Below are positions 1-5,631 of a DNA stretch of 6,508 bases, in pieces. Every line of letters begins with the position of its first letter. The stretch's first letter is position 1. The stretch spans positions 1 to 6,508 of the forward strand of contig CALDSN010000086.1 of assembly GCA_937924555.1 (NCBI GenBank). The letters are read 5' to 3'. The DNA comes from an uncultured bacterium (lineage in GTDB: Bacteria > Cloacimonadota > Cloacimonadia > Cloacimonadales > Cloacimonadaceae). The notes under the pieces are model-generated. The model did no database searches. It was given only the letters and a program-made list of their open reading frames with translations, and had not been told where the DNA came from. The translations under genes and the position numbers were made by a program.

Positions 1-26
1 AGTTCAGACGTGTGCTCTTCCGATCT
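1..26. other. Illumina TruSeq adapter remnant (not genomic)
   Basis: The first 26 bases match the 3' part of the Illumina TruSeq read-2/index adapter, including the familiar GCTCTTCCGATCT end. This is residual library sequence assembled into the contig. It is not biology and should be trimmed before any comparison. It also shows that the left contig end reflects a fragment or read end. Confidence 0.97.
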
Positions 27-125
27 CTAATGCCCTGCGTTTTTATGTGGCAATAAATCCTTTCGCCATATCCAGCACCAATACCAAGACTCCGGTTGCC
101 GTTCCATATAAACGCAGGGCATTAG
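27..125. repeat. Inverted repeat at contig end, probable fold-back chimera
   Basis: Bases 27-42 are the exact reverse complement of 110-125 (16 of 16). Allowing one mismatch at 43/109, the match runs on to 47/105 (20 of 21). The inner arm (105-125) lies in the conserved N-A-L-R-L-Y-G coding region of plsY. The outer arm lies directly against the adapter, where plsY should carry unrelated downstream codons. An inverted copy of nearby sequence next to an adapter is typical of template switching or hairpin formation during amplification or library preparation. A real genomic inverted repeat is possible but much less likely. Sequence left of about position 48 should not be trusted. Confidence 0.85.
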
Positions 126-267
126 TTGCCCCCACATTTCCGCTTCCGCCTTTGCGGATATCCTTTTTGTAAAACACTTTGCCAATAATCCAACCGATGG
201 GGATGCTGCCTATCAGATAGGCTATGACTGGCAGTAAAAAGGGTATGAGACTACTTTTCACTATCAT
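43..267 (-). CDS. plsY: PlsY, acylphosphate:glycerol-3-phosphate acyltransferase, N-terminal part only
   Basis: PlsY is an inner-membrane enzyme that transfers an acyl group from acyl-phosphate to glycerol-3-phosphate, the first acylation step of phospholipid synthesis. About 74 of the usual 190-210 residues are present. A first membrane segment (about residues 6-29) contains the family hallmark AYLIGSIPIGW. The cytosolic loop carries catalytic motif 1, GSGNVGATN followed by A-L-R (about 41-52). A second hydrophobic segment ends in D-M-A-K-G (66-70). The apparent TAA stop at 43-45 lies inside the inverted artefact arm, so the gene runs off the usable sequence. I chose ATG at 267 because it gives the usual short N-terminus; it overlaps the end of der by 17 nt. 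An ATG at 285 and a GTG at 261 are alternatives; the GTG has AAAGG six bases upstream. Co-transcription and translational coupling with der are inferred. Confidence 0.93.
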   Translation of the reverse strand: MIVKSSLIPFLLPVIAYLIGSIPIGWIIGKVFYKKDIRKGGSGNVGATNALRLYGTATGVLVLVLDMAKGFIAT

Positions 268-1684
268 CCTTTGCCGGAGCTCCATAGCTCCTTTTTCTCG
301 CTTTTCTGGCACGCTCTTTCTGGTACTTCTCTTCCCGCAGAGCGTCGTCATCCTCGTTATCGTCTTTATTGCGTCCTTTGAAAATTAGCTTAATGCTAAC
401 CCCTTCGAACTTGAACATCTCTCTTATCTGATTGTGCAAGAACCTGCGATAGTTCTCTGTAACCAATGCCGGAGTGTTACAAAAGAAGATGAAAGTAGGC
501 GGCTTCACTGCTGCCTGAGTTAGATAGAATAACTTCACATGCCTGCCGGTAGGGTGAGTGGGGGGACGATGCTCCACAACTGTTTCCATAAAGCGGTTCA
601 GTTCAGCAGTCGGCACTCTCTTCTGGCTTTCTTCTTCAATCTGCACCACTGTTTCCATGATACGATGGATACGCTGGCTGGTTTTGGCAGAGATGAACAT
701 CACGGGGGCAAACTGCAGGAAAGGCATCTGGTAATGCAGTTCTTTGATATATTCCATCGTGGTTCCCGTGCTTTTATCCACCAAGTCCCATTTATTGTAA
801 ACCACCATAATCTCTTTCATCCGTCTGCGGGCATAGCTGGCTATTTTAATATCCTGCGTGCTTAGCTCCTCGTCGGCAGTTAGCACCAACACCACGATGT
901 CACACCTGTCCACAGCATCAATGGTGCGCATGGAGGAGAAGTATTCCACCCCATAGTTCACCTTGGTTTTTCGGCGCAAGCCCGCGGTATCGATAAGGAT
1001 ATAATCCTTTCCGTGATAGCGGAAAGGCGTGTCGATAGAATCTCTGGTGGTGCCCGGAATATCCGTTACAATCTGCTTACTTTCGCCCAACAACAGGTTC
1101 ACAATGCTGGATTTGCCCACATTAGGCTTACCAACCACAGCAATTCTGGTATCGGTGGGCTTTTCCTCGGCATAGGCATCCTGAGTATCAGGCATCAGGG
1201 ACATCAGCTCGTCCAGGAAGTTCCCTGTGTTTCTGCCATGTGAGGCTGAGATGGGGAAGGCATCGCCGAAGCCAAGCTGCAGAAAGTCATACACTTCCCA
1301 TTCGAACTTCTCACTATCCGCCTTGTTTGCCACCAACATCACTTTATCCCGATGCGGGGATAGAATCTTGGCAATGGCTTTGTCCAAGTCCGTGGTTCCG
1401 GTCTGGGCATCCACCATGAAGAGTATCAGGTCAGATTCATCTATCGCCAACACTGCCTGATGCTGTATCATCTTGTCCATGGCTTCGTTGCTGTCGTAAA
1501 CTATTCCTCCGGTATCCACCAGCTTGAACACCTTGCCGTTCCATTCCACATCTTCATACTTACGGTCTCGGGTAACCCCGGCTTCAAAATCCACAATCGC
1601 GGTACGTTTGCGGCACAAACGGTTGAAAAGGGTCGATTTACCCACATTGGGACGCCCCACTATTGACACTATGTATTTTCTCAT
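251..1684 (-). CDS. der: Der (EngA), double-domain GTPase for 50S ribosome assembly
   Basis: Der is an essential cytoplasmic GTPase that binds the 50S subunit during its maturation. The 477 residues hold two GTPase domains in tandem and a KH-like domain. Domain 1 shows G1 GRPNVGKS (10-17), switch VTRDR (37-41), DTGG (57-60), NKAD (120-123) and SAS (146-148). Domain 2 shows GKPNVGKS (185-192), PGTTRD (210-215), DTAG (232-235), NKWD (297-300) and SAK (332-334). The KH-like domain (about 354-437) has the typical HRPPTHPTGR and KPPTFIFF stretches. A highly charged tail of about 40 residues follows, acidic then Arg/Lys-rich. All nucleotide-binding motifs are intact. The ATG at 1684 has GAAGG four bases upstream. 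It is the first gene after the 414-nt intergenic region, so it probably has its own promoter, and plsY follows it with an overlap. Confidence 0.98.
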   Translation of the reverse strand: MRKYIVSIVGRPNVGKSTLFNRLCRKRTAIVDFEAGVTRDRKYEDVEWNGKVFKLVDTGGIVYDSNEAMDKMIQHQAVLAIDESDLILFMVDAQTGTTDLDKAIAKILSPHRDKVMLVANKADSEKFEWEVYDFLQLGFGDAFPISASHGRNTGNFLDELMSLMPDTQDAYAEEKPTDTRIAVVGKPNVGKSSIVNLLLGESKQIVTDIPGTTRDSIDTPFRYHGKDYILIDTAGLRRKTKVNYGVEYFSSMRTIDAVDRCDIVVLVLTADEELSTQDIKIASYARRRMKEIMVVYNKWDLVDKSTGTTMEYIKELHYQMPFLQFAPVMFISAKTSQRIHRIMETVVQIEEESQKRVPTAELNRFMETVVEHRPPTHPTGRHVKLFYLTQAAVKPPTFIFFCNTPALVTENYRRFLHNQIREMFKFEGVSIKLIFKGRNKDDNEDDDALREEKYQKERARKARKRSYGAPAKDDSEK

Positions 1685-1752
1685 TTTTCCTTCGTCTTTA
1701 GTAACTTGCTTATCTTGTTACTTACACAAATCCAGCATTTTAGAACTGCTGT

Positions 1753-1766
1753 TTTTGTCAATCTCC
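1753..1766 (-). promoter_or_regulatory. Possible -35 element upstream of der
   Basis: On the minus strand this reads GGAGATTGACAAAA and contains a perfect sigma-70 type TTGACA (1756-1761), 72 nt upstream of the der start. The same 14 bases occur upstream of the ABC ATPase gene (6458-6471), which argues for function. A good -10 box at 16-18 bp spacing is missing. TAAAAT occurs, but only 13 bp away (1737-1742). The promoter call is therefore tentative. Confidence 0.35.
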
Positions 1767-1858
1767 ACGTAGATGTATGCCCTTGCCTGTTAGTTCGCAC
1801 ACCTTTCTTTGCCCCTGCCACCTTTATTGTTACCCGTTTCCACCCTGCTTGGATATCT

Positions 1859-1929
1859 ATTCACTCCCATGCGATTCCCAGGTGACTCCCTCATCCCACC
1901 CGGGAGTCACGAGGGAATCACCTGTGAAT
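1859..1929. repeat. Mirrored repeat of three plus three units with 11-bp phasing (dyad)
   Basis: The plus strand has ACTCCC, ATTCCC and ACTCCC starting at 1863, 1874 and 1885, exactly 11 bp apart. The mirror units GGGAGT, GGGAAT and the degenerate GTGAAT start at 1902, 1913 and 1924, again 11 bp apart. As one hairpin, 1882-1890 pairs with 1902-1910 (9 bp) and 1873-1879 pairs with 1913-1919 (7 bp), separated by a 2x2 internal loop, with an 11-nt apical loop. ATTCAC (1859-1864) and GTGAAT (1924-1929) form a further outer pair. No T-tract follows on either strand, so it is not an intrinsic terminator. It could be a dispersed intergenic repeat, a structured RNA element in the der leader, or a multi-site protein-binding region. 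The sequence alone cannot separate these. Confidence 0.8.
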
Positions 1930-2030
1930 GATGAGTTATAGTAGCAGGAGAGGAATAAGAATTAAGTAAGAAATCCGCAAGAAAGAGCTAACATCCCCAA
2001 TCCCCTATGAATAATGCTTATGTAGCCCCA

Positions 2031-2070
2031 CACAAAGAAAAGGACTGACACCCAATGGGCATCAGTCCTT
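2031..2070 (-). terminator. Rho-independent terminator of the lipoprotein-M16 peptidase unit
   Basis: Read on the minus strand, AAGGACTGA (2070-2062) pairs perfectly with TCAGTCCTT (2048-2040). A 2x2 internal loop and an inner CCC-ATT-GGG stem-loop complete the hairpin. It is followed directly by TTTCTTTG (2039-2032 and onward), a T-rich tract. The hairpin begins 28 nt after the M16 stop codon. The plus strand lacks a T-tract after the hairpin, so termination is directional towards der. Confidence 0.85.
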
Positions 2071-2098
2071 ATATCTATGTGTATTATGCTTTTATCGG

Positions 2099-4915
2099 CT
2101 ATTCATTGGCTGCTTTATCCGGCAGCATGATTACCTTGAGGTTGCTTTTATCGAAGCTCAGGTATTGCTTGGCTGCCTTGGTGAGAGCCTTTTTATCTAG
2201 CTTGGCATAGAGTGCAGGATAATCCAGGAAGGCATCGATAGGCTGCTTGATCCACAGATTGCGCTGCATGCTATACATCCAATACTGGTTGCTTTTAATG
2301 CTTTCTTCATAGCGCTTCAGCAGGGTGGTCTTTGCGGCTTCCACATACTTGGCATCGAACTGACCGTTCTTTAGGCTATCCAATGTGGCAAAGGTGGCGT
2401 TATTCAGCATATCCACCTTTTCGGGATCGCAGCTCATCCAAGTCTGCACGGTGAAATACGGCTTGGGATAAGGTTCCATTACGCTCCAGTTCTGGATGGA
2501 GTACACACCGCTGAGGTCTTCCCGCACATTCTCCCGCAGCTTTTCGAACGCCATGATCATCAGAGTGTTGATGGCTGTATTGTTGGCGGCATTGAACTTA
2601 TACTTGCCCGTGGTGACATTCGAGGCATAGGTAAGGTCGCTTGCACCCTTGTTGAAGCGGATTTCTTTCTTACCGCTAAAGGGCTTCACGCCAATGTTCT
2701 TCACCTTCTCCATGCGCTTGTGAGTGGGCAGATTTGCCAGATAAGTGCTGCAATAGGTCTTAAGCTGCTCTTCGTCATATGCGCCGACAATGTAGAAGCT
2801 GAAATCCGAGAAGTCGCCGAAGCGATCACGATACACCCGCTCCAGTTGAGCAAGGGTAAGCTTATCAAGATCCTCTGGACGCATGCTGCGCTTGTAAGGA
2901 TGATTGTTATAGGTGAGGGTTTCCAGAGTGTCGAAGAATGCATTCTCCGGGCTTAACAGGCTGTTTTGCAGGAAGGAACGTATCTGCGCCACGGATGCAG
3001 TGAAGTTCTCTTCGCTGAAGCGAGGAGCAACTGCTTTCTGATACAGGATTTGGAACATAAGCTCCAAGTCCTTGGGAGAGCAAGAGCCGCTAAAACCTTC
3101 GCTGTAGAGATCCATCTCCGGGGAAACATCGGCAACCTTGCCGGCAAGGGCTTTCTGGAGCGAGGCACCGTCGAAATTGCCGAAGCCTGCATTGTGGCTG
3201 TAGTGCCCGATAATCTCAGATATACCGGCATCCGCAGCACTTAAAGCTGCCATGCCACCGGGGCTTTTGGCGGAAAGCAGCACTTCGTCTGCCTTGAAAT
3301 CTGTCTGTTTGGTGTACACGGCTATGCCATTGGACAGCACCCATTTCTTGATGCCGGACTTCGGATAGCTGCTTTCTTTCACAATCTTGCCGGGAGTGGG
3401 GATGCTCTCCATCAACGGTTCGTTAACAGTAACATCCACATAATCCTCTTGGTTGGTATTCTTAATCTCGTCGAACATACTAAGCAACTGAGCTTCAGTG
3501 GGGTAAACCGCACCCTCTTTCTCCGTGCCTGTTACGCTTAGGGTAAGGTTATCGGTGCTGATGAGGTCGTCCACAATGTCGTTCACTTCATCCAGCCCAA
3601 TCTCGTTCACGACGTTGCTAACCAGGTTATACTTCTGCTCTGCACTCATGATGGCATCGCCATTCAAGATGGGCATAAGGATTTCCCAGCTTGCTTCGTC
3701 GGATTCGCGAGTCGCTTTCTCTGCCACTGCCTTTTCCGCAGCACGCACGAGTTCCATCTTGGCTCTGTCGAACTCACCGGCCTTGAAGCCATGCTGACGG
3801 ATACGCACTGCTTCGGTAAGCATGGTGCGCATGGCATCCTCACTGCGTCCTTCGGTGCTGATTGCCATCAAGGTGGAGGCATTGAAGCCCTTCATCATGG
3901 ACATCATGAAGCCATAAGCATAGGAGAATGGGGTGTCCGGCTGCATGGATATTTCCTGCATGCGGTTGTTGAACATGGTGTAAAAGAGGTCTCGCTTCAG
4001 TTCATCATAATAAGAACCAAGGTTCACATTGGGGGTGGCTACCTTTTTCCATGTTGCCTGCACCATGCTGTATGGCAATTCTTTATCCAGCACCACTATG
4101 GCACGGGGTTCGGGGTTATCCGGCACATTATAAGTTTCCTTGGCGCGAGGATTGGTTCTGGCAGGTATTACGCCAAAATACTCTTCCACCATGGCTTTCA
4201 AGGTTTCCACAGGGTAGTCGCCGATTATAATCACATGCTGCAAATCAGGGCGATACCAGTCCTTGTAAAAGCGGGTTAAACTTGGGTGTTTAAAAGTACG
4301 TATGTTCTCTATTGTGCCGATGGGATTGCGCTCTGCATAGCGAGAACCGGCAAAGCGTACATCGTTAACCTTGTCCTGCACTCTACGCTGGGCTTCTTGC
4401 CCCATGCGCCATTCTTCCTGGATGATGCCCCGTTCCCGCTCTATCTCTGCGGGGTCGAAGCTAAGCTGCCAGGCAATATCCGATAGGATGGAGATACCTT
4501 TGCGCAAGGTTGCTTCGTTATCGGTGGGCAACTTGAATTGATACACGGTGTAGTCGTATGTGGTTCCACCGTTGAGGCCATTATGAAAGCCCATGCCGAT
4601 AGAGGTAAGGTATTCCACCATCTCAGTGCGGGCAAAGTTCTTGCTACCATTGAACGCCATATGCTCCACAAAGTGAGCAAGACCACGCTGGTCATCATCT
4701 TCATTCACACTACCTGCTTCCACTAACAGTCTAAGCTCAACGCGCTTTTCCGGTTTGGCATTGGGCAGAATGTAATAGGTCAGCCCGTTGGCAAGCTTAC
4801 CTGTGATCATATCAGGATCATTGGGTAGAGGCATGGGGGCATACTCTGGGGGGATTAATGCGCCAAGTGTAATGGCACAAAGCAGCATTATTATGCTAAG
4901 CCATTTCCCTTTCAT
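2099..4915 (-). CDS. PqqL-like M16 family zinc metallopeptidase, secreted
   Basis: A 938-residue protein, close to the length of E. coli PqqL (about 930) and collinear with it by eye. A Sec-type signal (basic K2/K4, hydrophobic core about 5-20) predicts export to the periplasm. It has no clear lipobox. The N-terminal M16 domain has the inverted zinc motif HFVEH (H81, E84, H85). The third ligand is probably E168 (or E167) in ERGIIQEEW. A first M16_C domain starts near 211 (LTRFYKDWYRP). The second half repeats the fold without HxxEH, as expected for the inactive half. It starts near a second L-S-N-G-I-A-V-Y strand and ends with an M16_C domain (about 686-900) carrying the substrate-binding R798/Y805 pair in VREDLSGVY. 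M16 enzymes degrade unfolded peptides or process specific substrates inside a closed chamber; the substrate here is unknown. The start is well supported by AAGGAG five bases before the ATG. It lies 24 nt after the lipoprotein gene and probably shares its operon. Confidence 0.95.
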   Translation of the reverse strand: MKGKWLSIIMLLCAITLGALIPPEYAPMPLPNDPDMITGKLANGLTYYILPNAKPEKRVELRLLVEAGSVNEDDDQRGLAHFVEHMAFNGSKNFARTEMVEYLTSIGMGFHNGLNGGTTYDYTVYQFKLPTDNEATLRKGISILSDIAWQLSFDPAEIERERGIIQEEWRMGQEAQRRVQDKVNDVRFAGSRYAERNPIGTIENIRTFKHPSLTRFYKDWYRPDLQHVIIIGDYPVETLKAMVEEYFGVIPARTNPRAKETYNVPDNPEPRAIVVLDKELPYSMVQATWKKVATPNVNLGSYYDELKRDLFYTMFNNRMQEISMQPDTPFSYAYGFMMSMMKGFNASTLMAISTEGRSEDAMRTMLTEAVRIRQHGFKAGEFDRAKMELVRAAEKAVAEKATRESDEASWEILMPILNGDAIMSAEQKYNLVSNVVNEIGLDEVNDIVDDLISTDNLTLSVTGTEKEGAVYPTEAQLLSMFDEIKNTNQEDYVDVTVNEPLMESIPTPGKIVKESSYPKSGIKKWVLSNGIAVYTKQTDFKADEVLLSAKSPGGMAALSAADAGISEIIGHYSHNAGFGNFDGASLQKALAGKVADVSPEMDLYSEGFSGSCSPKDLELMFQILYQKAVAPRFSEENFTASVAQIRSFLQNSLLSPENAFFDTLETLTYNNHPYKRSMRPEDLDKLTLAQLERVYRDRFGDFSDFSFYIVGAYDEEQLKTYCSTYLANLPTHKRMEKVKNIGVKPFSGKKEIRFNKGASDLTYASNVTTGKYKFNAANNTAINTLMIMAFEKLRENVREDLSGVYSIQNWSVMEPYPKPYFTVQTWMSCDPEKVDMLNNATFATLDSLKNGQFDAKYVEAAKTTLLKRYEESIKSNQYWMYSMQRNLWIKQPIDAFLDYPALYAKLDKKALTKAAKQYLSFDKSNLKVIMLPDKAANE

Positions 4916-4939
4916 CAGGACTCCTTATCATTTACTTGT

Positions 4940-5563
4940 TTATTGTATTGTATCAGAATACTCAATGTGATATTGCTCGTCCACCAGCAGCATGGTAGTG
5001 GAGGCATCGCCGTATGTGTAGGTATTACCGGCTTCGTCCTTCACTTCCACATTGTAGAAGAACTGGTCGTTCGGGGTATAGTAGTCCACCCGCATAAACT
5101 TGGTTTCGCCCGGCAGGATGTTTTCAATAACGGCATAAGGACTGGGAATCAAGCCATCGTTCTTGATAATGGTGGCATCCGTTATCTTGCGATTAGTGTT
5201 ATTGGTGATTTTGATGCAGGCACGGTTGGGATTCAGATAAGCATGCAAATCTTCACCCGCATGAACTTCAATCTCCGTACCATCAGTCCAGAGGTTATAG
5301 TCATCTTTCAAACTAAAGGTCTCTCCTCTCAGGTTCACCGCCACCTTGCGCTTCACCTCTCCCGTAAACAAGCTTTGGGTCTTGGTGTCCAGCTCGAATA
5401 CATGATCGGCATGAGCAGGGATGATTACCTGATTCTCGGAATTCACAACCGCATAGGCGGGATAGGAACAGTTGTTATGCACAATGAACTTAGCCCCGGA
5501 TTCACAAGCGGTTATTAATACAAGCAATGCAGCCAGCATAGTGAAGCTTAGTATGGTTCTCAT
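4940..5563 (-). CDS. Lipoprotein of unknown function, probable two-repeat beta protein
   Basis: I do not recognise this 207-residue family. It starts with a classic lipoprotein signal peptide: basic R2, hydrophobic core 4-17, and lipobox ITAC with the lipidated Cys at 20. Glu at +2 would not retain it in the inner membrane under E. coli rules. The mature part is rich in beta-forming residues and has no catalytic motif that I can see. The two halves resemble each other: FIVHNN (26-31) with IKITNN (117-122), IIPAHADHVFELD (47-59) with ILPGETKFMRVD (149-160), and EVKRKVAVNLRGETFSL (69-85) with VEVKDEAGNTYTY (172-184). This suggests two copies of one beta-sandwich domain. GAGGT six bases before the ATG supports the start. 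The stop is only 24 nt before the M16 peptidase gene, so the two proteins are probably made together and may act together in the envelope. That partnership is inferred. Confidence 0.88.
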   Translation of the reverse strand: MRTILSFTMLAALLVLITACESGAKFIVHNNCSYPAYAVVNSENQVIIPAHADHVFELDTKTQSLFTGEVKRKVAVNLRGETFSLKDDYNLWTDGTEIEVHAGEDLHAYLNPNRACIKITNNTNRKITDATIIKNDGLIPSPYAVIENILPGETKFMRVDYYTPNDQFFYNVEVKDEAGNTYTYGDASTTMLLVDEQYHIEYSDTIQ

Positions 5564-5609
5564 GATGATACCTCGTTATTCTCAAACAAAGTTTAAGCAG
5601 TTACGCAAA

Positions 5610-5615
5610 TGTCAA
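5610..5615 (-). promoter_or_regulatory. Possible -35 hexamer for the lipoprotein-M16 unit
   Basis: A perfect TTGACA on the minus strand, 47 nt upstream of the lipoprotein start, in the 68-nt gap after the ABC ATPase gene. Downstream sequence offers only weak -10 candidates (TAAACT at 5590-5595, spacing 14; AACTTT at 5588-5593, spacing 16). No strong terminator separates it from the ATPase gene, so read-through from upstream is also possible. Confidence 0.3.
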
Positions 5616-5631
5616 GCAGAAAGTGCGCCAC

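Larger units (their letters stand above)
1685..2098. other. Intergenic region between the M16 peptidase gene and der
   Basis: This 414-nt stretch has no believable gene. Its right part (2031-2098) is the 3' region and terminator of the M16 gene. The middle (1859-1929) is a mirrored repeat with 11-bp phasing. From about 1776 to 1901 the plus strand is markedly pyrimidine-rich with many CCC runs, so the der-sense strand is purine-rich. Close to der there is a TTGACA hexamer (minus strand, 1756-1761) and a 6-bp inverted repeat, AGTAAC/GTTACT (1700-1705 and 1717-1722), in the presumed leader. The stretch 1930-2030 shows nothing I can name. Confidence 0.7.

Noticed and set aside
43..351. A complete 102-residue PlsY variant starting at 351
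   Set aside because: The stop comes from the chimeric inverted arm, and the extra N-terminal residues overlap the charged der tail with no family support.
1793..1897. A 34-codon ORF on the minus strand within the intergenic region
   Set aside because: It starts inside the hairpin loop, has no usable Shine-Dalgarno spacing, and its Gly/Arg/Lys-rich composition merely reflects the purine-rich strand.
1873..1919. The dyad as an intrinsic terminator
   Set aside because: Neither strand has a T-tract after the stem, and the M16 unit already has a proper terminator at 2031-2070.
1859..1929. The repeated units as a CRISPR array
   Set aside because: Units are only 6-7 bases with 4-5 base gaps and mirrored orientation. 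There are no 20-40 base repeats or spacers and no cas genes.
2701..3240. Two overlapping-frame ORFs on the minus strand inside the M16 gene (2701-2943 and 2953-3240), which could suggest a frameshift
   Set aside because: The main frame is uninterrupted through the whole region and matches the M16 family throughout, so these are alternate-frame shadows.
3791..4279. A 162-codon open frame on the plus strand, antisense to the M16 peptidase gene
   Set aside because: It lies wholly within a well-supported peptidase domain, has odd His/Gly-rich composition and no homology features that I can see.
4943..5518. A 191-codon open frame on the plus strand, antisense to the lipoprotein gene
   Set aside because: The minus-strand frame has a signal peptide, lipobox, Shine-Dalgarno site and operon spacing. 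The antisense product is His/Val/Ile-rich without recognisable domains, as expected of a shadow frame.
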